DNA of 64,000 nucleotides from Chryseobacterium pennae (GCF_003385515.1 NZ_QNVT01000010.1:142024-206023); one strand, 5' to 3'; counted from the stretch's first letter, positions 7,063 to 16,618 are shown. A program made the numbers and translations. Notes: a model not told the origin generated them from the letters alone.

Positions 7063-8139
7063 TTATACAAAAGGAGCTTTTACCACTTTTGCAGGAATAT
7101 TCTTGTTTCTTACCTGGATAAAGATCTCAGAACCTAATTTGAAGTGAGGTTTGTCTACATAAGCAAGACCTAAACCTACTTTCTTCATTGGAGACTGTGT
7201 TCCGGAAGTTACTTTTCCGATAACATTTCCTTCAGCATCTACAACAGGGTAGTCATGTCTTGGAACTCCTTTATCTGTAAGTTCAAAAGCTACCAGTTTT
7301 CTGGTAACACCTTCTTCTTTCTGTTTAGCGAAAACTTCTTTAGAAACGAAATCTTTATCAAATTTTGTGATCCATCCTAAACCTGCTTCAATGGGAGAAG
7401 TAGTATCATCAATGTCGTTTCCGTAAAGACAGAATCCTTTTTCAAGTCTTAAAGTATCTCTGGAAGCCAATCCGCAAGGAACAATTCCTTCAGCTTCACC
7501 AGCCTTCATTATTTCATCCCAAAGTTGTTCAGCGTTTTCGTTTTTGAAATAGATTTCAAAACCTCCGCTTCCTGTATATCCTGTGTTAGAGATGATTACG
7601 TCGTTCACTCCTGCAACACTTCCTACTGTAAAATTATAGTAAGGAATTTCAGAAAGGGCTACGTCAGTAAGTTTTTGAAGAATTTCAGTAGCTTTAGGAC
7701 CTTGAACTGCTAATAACGACATGTCATCAGATGCGTTGGTCATTTTTGCTCCGAAAGTATTGTATTTTGAGATATGGTTCCAGTCTTTATCAATATTGGA
7801 GGCGTTTACTACTACAAAATATTTGTCATCCTCCATTTTGTAAACGATAAGATCGTCCACAATTCCTCCGTTTTCGTTGGGAAGACATGAGTACTGAGCT
7901 TTTCCGTTTTCAAGAGTATCCACATTGTTAGTCGTTACAAATTGTAAAAGATCTTTAGATCCCGGACCTTCGATGAAAAACTGTCCCATGTGGGAAACAT
8001 CAAACAATCCTGCCTTTTCTCTTACTGCAAAATGCTCTTCTGTTACTCCTGAATATTGTACAGGCATTTCAAAACCTGCGAAAGGTACGATCTTAGCTCC
8101 CAATGAAACATGTTTGTCGTACAAAGCTGTTTTCTTCAT
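7063..8139 (-). CDS. gcvT: glycine cleavage system T protein (aminomethyltransferase)
   Basis: A 358-residue cytoplasmic enzyme that moves the aminomethyl carbon from the lipoylated H protein to tetrahydrofolate, giving methylene-THF and ammonia. The N-terminus [17 protein letters not shown] and [11 protein letters not shown] are hallmark GcvT segments; [12 protein letters not shown] and [20 protein letters not shown] lie in the folate-binding half; the C-terminal barrel (about 280-358) includes [11 protein letters not shown]. The length is typical. It follows the 8149-8619 gene by nine bases, so it is the last gene of an idi / small protein / gcvT operon. gcvH and gcvP are not in the window. 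Confidence 0.97.
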   Translation of the reverse strand: MKKTALYDKHVSLGAKIVPFAGFEMPVQYSGVTEEHFAVREKAGLFDVSHMGQFFIEGPGSKDLLQFVTTNNVDTLENGKAQYSCLPNENGGIVDDLIVYKMEDDKYFVVVNASNIDKDWNHISKYNTFGAKMTNASDDMSLLAVQGPKATEILQKLTDVALSEIPYYNFTVGSVAGVNDVIISNTGYTGSGGFEIYFKNENAEQLWDEIMKAGEAEGIVPCGLASRDTLRLEKGFCLYGNDIDDTTSPIEAGLGWITKFDKDFVSKEVFAKQKEEGVTRKLVAFELTDKGVPRHDYPVVDAEGNVIGKVTSGTQSPMKKVGLGLAYVDKPHFKLGSEIFIQVRNKNIPAKVVKAPFV

Positions 8140-8148
8140 ATTTAATTT

Positions 8149-8619
8149 TTATTTCTTTATTTTAAAACTGTTAAAAGTCTCATTAAATAGGGTCATATAG
8201 TTTCCGTTCCAGAATTTCTGGCCACAGTTTATGGTTACCAGATACAAGTCTTTATCCTTTTGAAAGGCTCTTGTAATCCAGAAAAGTTTTTCTTTTTCAT
8301 CAAAATATTCGTAGAAATATTCTGTATATCCTTTTTTACCTCTGTTTTCCTTTACTTTTTTTTCTTCATCTTCCGATTTATAAAGGGCCAGAATGAATTT
8401 CTTCGTTTCAGCTTTGGGAAGATTCAGATCATGATATTCGGAAATGGTAATGGCTCCGATCTCATTGGTTGGGAAAATATTGATAATGTCACTGTCATTG
8501 GTAGATTTCCAGCCTTCAGGAACATTGATAGAGTAGTTGGCACTATCATAAGTAGTTGCCTTTTGAGCAAAAAACAGACTTCCTGATAGAATGGCAGAAA
8601 AGAGAAAGAGTTTTTTCAT
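8149..8619 (-). CDS. small exported protein of unknown function
   Basis: A 156-residue protein with a clear signal peptide (MKKLFLFSAILSGSLFFAQ). The mature part begins with TTYDSANYSINVPEGWKS, a pattern seen in PsbP-like or DUF1795-type lipid-pocket domains; this is only a resemblance. No catalytic motif is seen. It starts two bases after the idi stop codon and ends nine bases before gcvT, so it is co-transcribed with both. A functional link to isoprenoid or glycine metabolism is not evident. Confidence 0.7.
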   Translation of the reverse strand: MKKLFLFSAILSGSLFFAQKATTYDSANYSINVPEGWKSTNDSDIINIFPTNEIGAITISEYHDLNLPKAETKKFILALYKSEDEEKKVKENRGKKGYTEYFYEYFDEKEKLFWITRAFQKDKDLYLVTINCGQKFWNGNYMTLFNETFNSFKIKK

Positions 8620-8621
8620 CG

Positions 8622-9131
8622 TTAAAAATGGTGTTTATATTCTTCAAGAATGATTTTGAACCATTCGGTGAAATGTTCAGGGTTTTCAGAAATTTCTTTA
8701 TCCAGATCTTCAGGGGAAATAAATCTTACTTCTTCTACTTCCTCTTTATTCAGGTTAAAATCAGATTCATAGTTTCCAACAAAAACATGATCAAGTTCAT
8801 GCTCCCAAAGACCACCGCCTACATCTGCTTTGTAAATAAAATTGAATTTTTCTGAAAGTTCAGCCTTTATTCCCAACTCTTCTTTTAATCTTCGTTGAGC
8901 TCCGGCCAGGTAAGTTTCCCCAATTCTGGGATGTGAACAGACTGCATTGGTCCATTGATTGGGAGAATGGTATTTTCCTGACGCCCTTTTCTGAAGCAGC
9001 ATTTCGCCCTTAGTATTGAATAAAAATACAGAAAAAGCACGGTGTAACAGACCATTAACGTGAGCTTGCTGTTTTTCCATCAAGCCCAAAACCACATCAT
9101 CAGGATTTACTAAAACTACAAATTCTTCCAT
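8622..9131 (-). CDS. idi: isopentenyl-diphosphate delta-isomerase type 1
   Basis: A 169-residue Nudix-fold enzyme that interconverts isopentenyl and dimethylallyl diphosphate in isoprenoid synthesis. Catalytic cysteine C65 lies in TNAVCSHPR; the Nudix-like box runs from G71 to I88 (GETYLAGAQRRLKEELGI). Metal and catalytic residues H24, H30, H67, E110 and E112 sit in the expected order (WEHELDHVF). The length is normal. It is the first gene of the operon with the 8149 gene and gcvT. A TACATTTG element on the minus strand (9144-9137) lies just upstream of the start codon. Confidence 0.96.
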   Translation of the reverse strand: MEEFVVLVNPDDVVLGLMEKQQAHVNGLLHRAFSVFLFNTKGEMLLQKRASGKYHSPNQWTNAVCSHPRIGETYLAGAQRRLKEELGIKAELSEKFNFIYKADVGGGLWEHELDHVFVGNYESDFNLNKEEVEEVRFISPEDLDKEISENPEHFTEWFKIILEEYKHHF

Positions 9132-9448
9132 TTCTACAAATGTAAGTGTAATAAATGTATTTTGGAAATTTTTAGGAAAACATTATATCTTTTGGATGAT
9201 AGGAAAAGAGAATAAAAAAAGAAAATTTTAAATCATAAGTATGATTCACTAAAAGCCAAAATATTCTCTATTTCAATATCTAAACTAAAATTAAAAAAGA
9301 AAAATTTTAACCATAAGTCATTAAATCATGAATAAAATGTTTATATTATTTATTAAATAACGATTTTTATAGTAAAATTTTAACTTAAACCAAGATTAAT
9401 ATAGCTAATGGTTATAAAATCCGTAACTTTGTTACTCAAATTTTCGTG
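9132..9448. other. AT-rich divergent promoter region with a direct repeat
   Basis: No gene. It separates idi from the HAD gene. Two near-identical 26-base stretches, AAAGAAAATTTTAAATCATAAGT (9214-9240, in a run of A) and its counterpart ending AACCATAAGT (9293-9318), form a direct repeat. TAnnTTTG elements for each side lie at 9144-9137 (minus) and 9424-9431 (plus, TAACTTTG). Confidence 0.5.
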
Positions 9449-9859
9449 ATGGAATTAGAATACGTAGAACACATCAGTCCTATTCTTAAGGATGGAGTAA
9501 AAAATTATTTAATCGATATAGACGGAACCATTACGGATGACGTTCCTAATGAGGAACCCGAAAGAATGGTTACCTGTGAGCCATATCCTGATGCTTTGGA
9601 AACCATTAATAAATGGTATGACGAAGGACATCAGATCTGTTTCTTTACCTCAAGAACCGAAAACCTGAAGCAAGTCACAATTGATTGGCTGGATAAGCAT
9701 GGGTTCAAGTACCACAGTGTACTTTGTGGAAAACCAAGAGGAGGAAATTATCACTGGATAGACAATCATTTGGTAAGAGCTACAAGATACAAAGGAAGGT
9801 TTACTGACCTGGTAGAAAAGCAGGTAACCATTGAAGTGTTCAAAGAAGACGAAGAATAA
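9449..9859 (+). CDS. HAD-superfamily phosphatase-like protein
   Basis: A 136-residue HAD-fold protein. The first HAD motif LIDIDGTITDD has nucleophile and acid/base aspartates D23 and D25; FFTSRTEN is motif II (Thr/Ser), and a conserved Lys-Pro-Arg-Gly and HWIDNH late in the protein would supply motifs III and IV. The small size implies a capless HAD enzyme. It is sometimes annotated in flavobacteria as a phosphoheptose isomerase, but nothing here supports a sugar isomerase. Start: ATG at 9449 directly follows a GTG at 9446. A TAACTTTG element lies 17 bases upstream. Confidence 0.7.
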   Translation: MELEYVEHISPILKDGVKNYLIDIDGTITDDVPNEEPERMVTCEPYPDALETINKWYDEGHQICFFTSRTENLKQVTIDWLDKHGFKYHSVLCGKPRGGNYHWIDNHLVRATRYKGRFTDLVEKQVTIEVFKEDEE

Positions 9860-9872
9860 AATAATATAACGG

Positions 9873-9918
9873 AAGATTTAAAAATTGAATGGAGTGTATC
9901 CTTTAATTTTTAAATCTT
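9873..9918. repeat. 14-bp perfect inverted repeat between HAD gene and serA
   Basis: AAGATTTAAAAATT (9873-9886) and AATTTTTAAATCTT (9905-9918) flank an 18-base loop. It is AT-rich and could be a terminator or a dispersed-repeat remnant; a T run is present only within the arm. Confidence 0.7.
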
Positions 9919-9944
9919 TCAACTTTTAAAACATAGCTGTATTT

Positions 9945-10904
9945 ATGAAAGTTTTAGCAAATGACGGCCTGGATCAATCTGGAATTGATGCATTAACAGA
10001 AAAGGGATTCGAGGTGATTACTGCAAAAGTTCCACAGGAGCTTTTAGTAGATTATATTAACGAGCACGAAGTTCGTACTTTATTGGTAAGAAGTGCTACA
10101 CAGGTGAGGAAAGATATTATTGATGGTTGCCCATCCCTCGAAATTATCGGAAGAGGTGGGGTAGGAATGGATAATATTGATGTAGACTATGCAAGAGAAA
10201 AAGGAATTCATGTCATCAATACACCGGCAGCTTCTTCAGAATCTGTGGCTGAGCTTGTTTTTGCTCACTTATTTTCCGGAGCGAGATTTCTTCAGGATTC
10301 TAACAGAAAAATGCCTTTGGTAGGAGATACAGAGTTTGCAGGTCTTAAAAAAGCATATGCAGCAGGGATTGAATTGAGAGGAAAGACCATCGGTATCATC
10401 GGAATGGGAAGAATAGGTCAGGAAGTGGCAAGAATAGCTCTTGGACTTGGGATGAGAGTGGTTGCAGCAGATAATAATGTAGGAAGAGCAAGTATTAAAG
10501 TGAAATTCTACAATAATCAGTTCATCAACGTAGATATAGAAACAGAACCTTTACAGGAAGTGTTGAAGCATTCAGACTTTATTACCCTTCACGTTCCGGC
10601 TCAGAAAGACGGATATATGATTGGTAAGAATGAGTTTGAAATCATGAAAGATGGAGTAGCTATCGTTAACTGTTCCAGAGGAGGAGTTATTGATGAAGCT
10701 GCTTTAATTGAAGTGTTGGATTCCGGTAAAGTGAGATTTGCTGGCCTTGATGTTTTCATTAATGAACCGACACCTTCTAAAGAGATTCTTAACCATTCTA
10801 AAATCTCCCTTACGCCACACACAGGTGCTTCCACACTTGAGGCTCAGGATAGAATCGGGCTTTCTCTGGCAGATCAGATTTCAAGCATTCTGCAGATTCA
10901 GTAA
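9945..10904 (+). CDS. serA: D-3-phosphoglycerate dehydrogenase-type 2-hydroxyacid dehydrogenase
   Basis: A 319-residue NAD-dependent dehydrogenase. The Rossmann glycine motif GMGRIG spans residues 153-158; the substrate-side GRGGVGMDNID (about 69-79) and the catalytic Arg and His segments (NCSRGGVIDE and TPHTGASTLEAQ) are intact. The cytoplasmic reaction is 3-phosphoglycerate to 3-phosphohydroxypyruvate, first step of serine synthesis. It lacks the C-terminal ACT domain of longer SerA, as is common in Bacteroidota, so serine feedback through that domain is not expected. No serC is adjacent here. Confidence 0.88.
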   Translation: MKVLANDGLDQSGIDALTEKGFEVITAKVPQELLVDYINEHEVRTLLVRSATQVRKDIIDGCPSLEIIGRGGVGMDNIDVDYAREKGIHVINTPAASSESVAELVFAHLFSGARFLQDSNRKMPLVGDTEFAGLKKAYAAGIELRGKTIGIIGMGRIGQEVARIALGLGMRVVAADNNVGRASIKVKFYNNQFINVDIETEPLQEVLKHSDFITLHVPAQKDGYMIGKNEFEIMKDGVAIVNCSRGGVIDEAALIEVLDSGKVRFAGLDVFINEPTPSKEILNHSKISLTPHTGASTLEAQDRIGLSLADQISSILQIQ

Positions 10905-10924
10905 TTGAAGCTATCAGATAAAAC

Positions 10925-10953
10925 AAAAGCACCTTCATCAAGAAGGTGCTTTT
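10925..10953. terminator. bidirectional terminator between serA and mscL
   Basis: Stem AAAAGCACCTT / AAGGTGCTTTT with a 7-base loop; A and T runs on both sides suit both convergent genes. Confidence 0.88.
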
Positions 10954-10978
10954 ATATTTTAAACCGCTAGGGAACGGA

Positions 10979-11359
10979 TTATATATTATTTTTGCTTTTC
11001 AGTAAATCTCTGATTTCAGCTAATAACTTTTGATCATCTGTAGGTCCTGTAGGGGCTGGAGCATCTTTCTTATTAACTTTATTAGCTCCTTTAATGATAA
11101 AGAAAAGAACCATAGCAATACACAGAAAGCTAATGACGGCAGAAAGGAAATTCCCATACGCAACACCATTCCAGGTAAGTTTAGCGATATTTTCTGCACC
11201 TGCTGCTTTAAGCGCAGGGTTTAAGATCAGAGGAGTAATAACGTCTTCCACTAAAGACGAAACAATTTTACCAAATGCTGCTCCAATGATTACACCGACA
11301 GCAAGATCGAGAACATTTCCTTTAAAGGCAAACTCTTTAAATTCCTTAACAAATCCCAT
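10979..11359 (-). CDS. mscL: large-conductance mechanosensitive channel
   Basis: A 126-residue inner-membrane protein. The N-terminal amphipathic helix and pore helix (KEFAFKGNVLDLAVGVIIGA) carry the diagnostic FKGNVLDLAVGVIIGAAFG; a second membrane helix covers about residues 70-92, followed by a charged C-terminal helix. It forms a pentamer that opens under membrane tension and releases solutes in osmotic downshock. The length is normal. It is a single-gene unit convergent with serA. Confidence 0.97.
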   Translation of the reverse strand: MGFVKEFKEFAFKGNVLDLAVGVIIGAAFGKIVSSLVEDVITPLILNPALKAAGAENIAKLTWNGVAYGNFLSAVISFLCIAMVLFFIIKGANKVNKKDAPAPTGPTDDQKLLAEIRDLLKSKNNI

Positions 11360-11603
11360 AATTTATATTTTTTAATTAGTATATACACAAAAATATAATT
11401 AAAAAATGTAAAAAACACTACTTTTTATCGTTTTTTATTCTGAAAAAGCGGACTTTTATCCTAAATCCATAGTATCTGATTTAATAGAAATTGTAACTTT
11501 ATCCTTATATTTTATCTCATTAATGATGTCCCTGTATTTTTGTTATCTGGGCTTTATCATAATGAAATATCTTTTATAATTTATTTAAAAGTCAGATTTA
11601 CCT

Positions 11604-13121
11604 ATGAAGATCTTCACTGCTGAACAAATCCGTAGCTGGGACCGGTTTACCATTTCCCGTGAGCCAATATCTTCCATTCAATTGATGGAGAGGGCTTCAA
11701 TGACGGTGGCTAATTGGATATCCGAACATTGTAAAACCCATAGAAAGACAGTTTTACTTTGTGGCAACGGTAATAATGGTGGTGATGGTTTGGCAGTAGC
11801 AAGAATACTTTATCTGAAAGGATTTGATGTAGAGGTATTTGTTAAAGATCCAAAGGGTAAATTCTCAGAAGATGCCTCGGTGAATATTAAAAGGATAGAA
11901 GATATTTCAGGAATCTCTGTCCGGACCTTCAGTCAGATTACTCAATATAAGTTTGATGATGAAACTGTTATTATTGACGCGCTCTTTGGAACTGGATTGT
12001 CCAGACCTTTGGAAGGAGAATATAAAGAACTTGTTGATCAGATCAATAAAAAAGATCATATCAAAATAGCTATAGATGTTCCCTCTGGAATGTCTGCTGA
12101 CAGGCTCATTGGTGGTGATTCTGTTATCTTGAAAACTGATTATACACTTACTTTTCAGTCCTGGAAGCGAAGTTTTCTTCATCCGGAAACCGGAAAGTAT
12201 ACCGGAAAAGTAATCGTTCTGAATATTGATTTAAATAAAGAATATGCTGAAGTAACTGAAACGAATTATTTCGCAACTGATGATCACTTTGCCGGATCCC
12301 TTTTTATACCCAGAAATGAATTTGCTCATAAAGGGAGTTATGGTAAAGCGGTAATTGTTGGTGGAAGCTATGGGAAGATCGGTGCAGCAGTCTTGGCTAC
12401 AAAATCGGCCTTGAAAACAGGAGCAGGACTTACTTTTACATTAGCTCCTCAATGTGGATATGAAGTCTTGCAGACTTCCTGTCCTGAAGCTATGTTTATA
12501 GAAGGAGGGGAGCAATATATTAAAGATTTTGATATTGATAAAGGAGCAGTTATAGGAATTGGTCCCGGCTTGGGAACACATGCAGATACTCAAAAGGGAC
12601 TTTTGAAGTTTCTGAAAGATAATCAGGCTCCATTAGTATTGGATGCCGATGCATTGAATATTATTTCTGAAGATAAGAAAAACCTTCAGTTAATTCCCAA
12701 AAGATCAATTATCACTCCTCATCCCAAAGAATTCGAAAGGTTATTTGGTCCAACAGAAAACTCCTTTGAACGATTGGAACTGGCAAGAAAAAAAGCTGAA
12801 GAACTTGGTGTTTATATTGTATTAAAAGATCATCATACGCAAGTAATTACTCCTGATGGGAAAGTTTACTATAATCTGACCGGAAATGCGGGACTTGCCA
12901 AGGGAGGAAGCGGTGATATTCTGACCGGTATTTTAACTTCACTATTAGCTCAGCGGTATTCGGAAAAAAATGCCTGTATTCTGGGAGTCTGGCTGCATGG
13001 AAAAGCCGCAGATCTTGCAGCTGAAAAACATTCAAAAGAGTCTATGCTTCCTACAGATGTCATTGATGAGTTAGGAAATGTTTTTATTGATTTAAATAGA
13101 AAAAAAATGAGAATTTTATGA
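11604..13121 (+). CDS. nnrD: bifunctional NAD(P)H-hydrate epimerase / ADP-dependent dehydratase
   Basis: A 505-residue fusion of the two metabolite-repair enzymes. The N-terminal YjeF/NnrE domain (about 1-215) has the loop CGNGNNGGDGLAVAR and interconverts R and S NAD(P)HX; the C-terminal NnrD ribokinase-like domain (about 230-500) has GGSYGKIGAA, the HPKEFERLFG segment and the anion-hole GGSGDILTGIL, and dehydrates S-NAD(P)HX using ADP. The fused order is common in bacteria. About 240 bases separate it from mscL, holding a possible -7 element TATTTTTG at 11535-11542. A strong terminator follows. Confidence 0.95.
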   Translation: MKIFTAEQIRSWDRFTISREPISSIQLMERASMTVANWISEHCKTHRKTVLLCGNGNNGGDGLAVARILYLKGFDVEVFVKDPKGKFSEDASVNIKRIEDISGISVRTFSQITQYKFDDETVIIDALFGTGLSRPLEGEYKELVDQINKKDHIKIAIDVPSGMSADRLIGGDSVILKTDYTLTFQSWKRSFLHPETGKYTGKVIVLNIDLNKEYAEVTETNYFATDDHFAGSLFIPRNEFAHKGSYGKAVIVGGSYGKIGAAVLATKSALKTGAGLTFTLAPQCGYEVLQTSCPEAMFIEGGEQYIKDFDIDKGAVIGIGPGLGTHADTQKGLLKFLKDNQAPLVLDADALNIISEDKKNLQLIPKRSIITPHPKEFERLFGPTENSFERLELARKKAEELGVYIVLKDHHTQVITPDGKVYYNLTGNAGLAKGGSGDILTGILTSLLAQRYSEKNACILGVWLHGKAADLAAEKHSKESMLPTDVIDELGNVFIDLNRKKMRIL

Positions 13122-13157
13122 TTGTAGGGAAGGCTAAGTACATAAATCAGTAAACGT

Positions 13158-13195
13158 AAAAAAGGCAAATCTGTAATTAACAAATTTGCCTTTTT
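13158..13195. terminator. bidirectional terminator between nnrD and lgt
   Basis: Stem AAAAAGGCAAAT / ATTTGCCTTTTT with a 12-base loop between two convergent genes. Confidence 0.88.
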
Positions 13196-13228
13196 ATATT
13201 TTAAGCCAAGATTAACCAGCTATTCTTT

Positions 13229-14497
13229 TCATTCCGGTTTCTCGTTTTCTACCTCCGTAATTTTAAATTTCCTGGAAACGATCATAATGATCACTCCGGC
13301 AAGCATAAAAGGAATAGAAAGAACCTGTCCCGTGTTTAGTCCTCCGATCTGAATGAATTCATCACCTTGTGGTTCTTTTAGGAATTCTACAAAGAATCTG
13401 ATGGCCCACAGGATGATAAAGAATAATCCAAATAGCCATCCCTGCTGATATTTTTTATTTGTTTTTCTGTAAAGAATCCATAATAAAATGAATAATGCAA
13501 CATATCCTACTGCTTCGAATAACTGACTTGGGTAACGCGGTACCGTAAGTCCATATTCACTGCTCTGTTGTGGGAAAAGTAATGCAAAAGGAGAATTGGG
13601 GTCAGCAGGTTTTCCTACGATCTCAGAATTGAAGAAGTTCCCCATTCTTACAAATGCACCACCTAAAGCTACTACAATCCCTAATCTGTCATATACCCAG
13701 AAAGGGTTTTTCCTGATAACCTTATATGAGTAATAAAGAGTGGTAAGAATCAGTGCAATAGTTGCTCCGTGACTTGCCAATCCTGAAAATCCTGTGAATT
13801 TGATCCCATTTTTGGTGCTGATCGGTAAAAATACACTCCAGAAATCCTCCTTAAACAGTTCTGGCTGATAGAAGATAACATGTCCTAATCTAGCTCCAAG
13901 AATAGTTCCTATCAATGTCCATGTGAAAAGCGGCTCCAGATATTTCTGGTTAATATTATCAATTTTAAAGATTCTTGTCATTAAAATATATCCGAAACCA
14001 AAGGCCAGTACGAACATTAAGCTATAAAAGTGCAGGGTAAATATGCCGATATTGATCCCTTTTGACGGATCCCATATTTTAAAAGAAGTTTTAAGCTCCA
14101 CTTTATCAGAATCAGAAATAGGTTTTGCAGACTTTACCGCATATTTGAATGTGGTGATATTATCTTTGGAAGGAGGAGTGTTGATCAGTTTAAAATGTTT
14201 ATCAAAAAACTGATATTGTGAATCTTTGAATCTTGTAAGTGCTGAAGCGTTGTAGCTGTAGTACGCAGGCTCAAAATTAGATTCGTTAAGGATGACCAGC
14301 ACATTATCTTTTATCCCTCTGTCTGGAAAAGCGCTAAGATCTCCCAGTTCTGTAGTGGAATAGATTTTTACAGGAACATTATTTCCATTGATGTCTAAAG
14401 CTCCGTCAGATAGACCTCCAGGGTATTCCTGTGCAAAAAGGCACTGGGTAACCAATGCAAATATGACAAGGTAAATTCTGAAAAAAATATTACTCAT
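13229..14497 (-). CDS. lgt: prolipoprotein diacylglyceryl transferase with N-terminal exported extension
   Basis: A 422-residue protein. The C-terminal part (about 150-422) is a multi-span Lgt: RMGNFFNSEIVG starting at R284 is the Lgt signature with its essential Arg and Asn, and GLASHGATIAL carries the conserved His. Lgt transfers diacylglycerol from phosphatidylglycerol to the lipobox cysteine of lipoprotein precursors in the inner membrane. The first 150 residues are an addition: a signal-peptide-like start (IYLVIFALVTQCLFAQ) and a soluble, probably periplasmic domain. Typical Lgt is about 260-290 residues. No internal ATG before the core gives an obvious alternative start. yidD is just upstream, in the same direction. 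Confidence 0.93.
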   Translation of the reverse strand: MSNIFFRIYLVIFALVTQCLFAQEYPGGLSDGALDINGNNVPVKIYSTTELGDLSAFPDRGIKDNVLVILNESNFEPAYYSYNASALTRFKDSQYQFFDKHFKLINTPPSKDNITTFKYAVKSAKPISDSDKVELKTSFKIWDPSKGINIGIFTLHFYSLMFVLAFGFGYILMTRIFKIDNINQKYLEPLFTWTLIGTILGARLGHVIFYQPELFKEDFWSVFLPISTKNGIKFTGFSGLASHGATIALILTTLYYSYKVIRKNPFWVYDRLGIVVALGGAFVRMGNFFNSEIVGKPADPNSPFALLFPQQSSEYGLTVPRYPSQLFEAVGYVALFILLWILYRKTNKKYQQGWLFGLFFIILWAIRFFVEFLKEPQGDEFIQIGGLNTGQVLSIPFMLAGVIIMIVSRKFKITEVENEKPE

Positions 14498-14522
14498 TTT
14501 TCTATTGATTTAATAGTTTGTT

Positions 14523-14774
14523 TTATTGATGTTTATGCTTAGGGGGAACAGGGTCGTAGCCGCTTCCTCCCCATGGGTGGCATCTTAAAATTCGCCTGAA
14601 CCCCATCCAGAAACCCTTAAATACACCATGAACCTGCAAGGACTCTACCATATAATGAGAGCAGGTAGGTTCGTAACGGCAATTTTTAGGAAGTAGGGGC
14701 GAGATGAACCACTGGTAAAATTTGATCAAAATTACCAAAGGAAATGTAATGATTTTATTGAATGTAAGTTTCAA
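14523..14774 (-). CDS. yidD: membrane protein insertion efficiency factor YidD
   Basis: An 83-residue small protein with the hallmark [20 protein letters not shown], three conserved cysteines (NCRYEPTC and [15 protein letters not shown]) and an N-terminal amphipathic stretch. YidD is a peripheral inner-membrane helper of YidC-dependent insertion. It sits 25 bases upstream of lgt on the same strand, so the two are probably co-transcribed, an unusual partner since yidD is elsewhere next to rnpA and yidC. A TATTTTTG element on the minus strand lies at 14789-14782, very near the start codon. Confidence 0.95.
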   Translation of the reverse strand: MKLTFNKIITFPLVILIKFYQWFISPLLPKNCRYEPTCSHYMVESLQVHGVFKGFWMGFRRILRCHPWGGSGYDPVPPKHKHQ

Positions 14775-14875
14775 AACAATGCAAAAATAGGGTAAAAAAA
14801 TGAAAATTAGTTTAATTTTGTTAGAAGTTTCAGAGCGTAGAAATCTGAAATATTGATCTTAAAAAATAAAATACT

Positions 14876-16153
14876 TTGAATCAAAATATTCCATTAGCTG
14901 AGAAATTAAGACCTAAAACCCTGGATGAGGTGCTGGGGCAGGAACATCTTACTGGCGAGAAAGGAACGATCAGAAAAATGATCGAAAATAATTCCCTGAA
15001 TTCCCTGATACTTTGGGGGCCTCCGGGAACAGGCAAGACTACACTGGCAGAGATTATTTCTGAGAGTTCCGGGAGAAAATTTTATAAACTTTCAGCGGTG
15101 TCTTCGGGAGTAAAAGATGTTCGTGATGTAATTGATGATGCTAAAAAGCAGAATTTATTTTCCGGAAAATCACCTATTTTGTTTATTGATGAGATTCACC
15201 GTTTTAATAAGTCCCAGCAGGATTCCCTGTTGCATGCAGTAGAAAAAGGCTGGATCGTTTTAATAGGAGCTACTACAGAAAATCCGAGCTTTGAAGTGGT
15301 CTCTGCTTTATTATCAAGAAGTCAGGTGTATATCCTGAAAGCACTAAGTTATGAAAAGCTTGAAGAACTTATCGATATCGCTTCTGAAAGATATAATAAA
15401 GATGAACGCTCAGACTTTAAAATTCTTGAAAAAGAGGCACTGATACAATATTCAGGAGGTGATGCCCGAAAGCTGATCAATTCTGTAGAACTGGTTTTGA
15501 ATCAGTATAAAAATACAGAGACCAAAGAGATTATCAATTCAGATGTGCTGGAAGTTCTTCAGGAAACCATGGCATTGTATGATAAGAATGGTGAGCAGCA
15601 TTATGATATTATCTCTGCCTTTATCAAATCCATGCGTGGGGGAGATCCTAACGGAGCTGTTTATTGGCTGGCGAGAATGATTGCCGGAGGAGAAGATATT
15701 AAGTTTATAGCAAGAAGAATGCTTATTCTGGCGGCAGAAGATATCGGGTTGGCAAATCCTAATGCGCTGGTTATTGCCAATAACTGTTTTCAGGCTATCA
15801 ATGTGATTGGAAATCCCGAAGCGAGAATTATTTTAAGCGAGACGGCTGTATATCTGGCTGTTTCTCCAAAGAGTAACTCTGCGTATATGGCAATTAATGA
15901 AGCGTTAGCGTTGGTAAAACAAACCGGTAATCTTCCTGTACCACTTCATTTAAGAAACGCTCCTACCAAACTGATGAAAGATCTTGATTATGGAAAAGAA
16001 TATAAATATGCTCATTCCTATGAAGGAAATTTTGTAGAGCAGGACTTCCTTCCTCAGGAAATCAGGGATGTGAAACTGTATGAACCCGGAAATAATTCAA
16101 CAGAAAAGAAAATCTATGAAGAACTGAAGAAAAAGTGGGGAAAGAAATATTAA
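14876..16153 (+). CDS. rarA: replication-associated recombination protein A (AAA+ ATPase)
   Basis: A 425-residue RarA/MgsA, homologue of Mgs1/WRNIP1, which acts at stalled replication forks as a clamp-loader-like tetramer. Walker A GPPGTGKT spans residues 48-55; Walker [17 protein letters not shown] follows; [11 protein letters not shown] and the sensor region [11 protein letters not shown] are intact. The C-terminal half carries the tetramerisation segments ([21 protein letters not shown]). The start is a TTG at 14876: an in-frame stop lies three codons upstream and the next ATG would remove the N-terminal [12 protein letters not shown] helix. TAATTTTG at 14813-14820 is a possible -7 element. 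Confidence 0.95.
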   Translation: MNQNIPLAEKLRPKTLDEVLGQEHLTGEKGTIRKMIENNSLNSLILWGPPGTGKTTLAEIISESSGRKFYKLSAVSSGVKDVRDVIDDAKKQNLFSGKSPILFIDEIHRFNKSQQDSLLHAVEKGWIVLIGATTENPSFEVVSALLSRSQVYILKALSYEKLEELIDIASERYNKDERSDFKILEKEALIQYSGGDARKLINSVELVLNQYKNTETKEIINSDVLEVLQETMALYDKNGEQHYDIISAFIKSMRGGDPNGAVYWLARMIAGGEDIKFIARRMLILAAEDIGLANPNALVIANNCFQAINVIGNPEARIILSETAVYLAVSPKSNSAYMAINEALALVKQTGNLPVPLHLRNAPTKLMKDLDYGKEYKYAHSYEGNFVEQDFLPQEIRDVKLYEPGNNSTEKKIYEELKKKWGKKY

Positions 16154-16155
16154 AT

Positions 16156-16190
16156 AAAAAAGGATAGAACTCTTAGTCTATCCTTTTTTT
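16156..16190. terminator. bidirectional terminator after rarA
   Basis: Stem AAAAAAGGATAGA / TCTATCCTTTTTT with an 8-base loop, then T residues; serves rarA and the convergent 16202 gene. Confidence 0.9.
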
Positions 16191-16201
16191 ATGGTGAAAA
16201 A

Positions 16202-16618
16202 TTATTTCGTATGAATATATAGAGTTGGTTTCCCGTTGTACTCTTTTATCTTAGATGTTGCAGGAACCTCCGTGCTTATCATAGTTGATGAATCAGTAAA
16301 TTTAAAATCATCAATAAAAACAGGATTATTGGCAGGAAGGTCTTTTTGTTTATTGAGAGATGCTAATGTTATCTTACTTAATTTTACGCCATCCAGAGAT
16401 TTATACTCAGTAACTCCGTTGGTGAAAACAGAACTGAATTTTTTCAGGTTGGCAGGAAGTTCAGATCCGCTATTGTAGACTTTTACAACCTGCATACTGG
16501 TGCCTTTCGAGTTGAACAGGGCTTCTGTTCCAATCATATTATCAGCAATAGCAAGCTTTTGCTGTGCAAACAATGTTGCAGATGACAGTATTAAAAAAGA
16601 GTAGAGTAATTTTTTCAT
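16202..16618 (-). CDS. small exported protein of unknown function
   Basis: A 138-residue protein with a signal peptide (MKKLLYSFLILSSATLFAQQ) and a mature part of about 118 residues without cysteines or a recognisable fold motif. The repeated pattern of short beta-type stretches (ALFNSKGTSMQVVKVYN, KPTLYIHT at the end) suggests a beta-sandwich. Not recognised. It is convergent with rarA and downstream, co-directional, of the DUF2339 gene with a gap of about 110 bases. Confidence 0.65.
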   Translation of the reverse strand: MKKLLYSFLILSSATLFAQQKLAIADNMIGTEALFNSKGTSMQVVKVYNSGSELPANLKKFSSVFTNGVTEYKSLDGVKLSKITLASLNKQKDLPANNPVFIDDFKFTDSSTMISTEVPATSKIKEYNGKPTLYIHTK

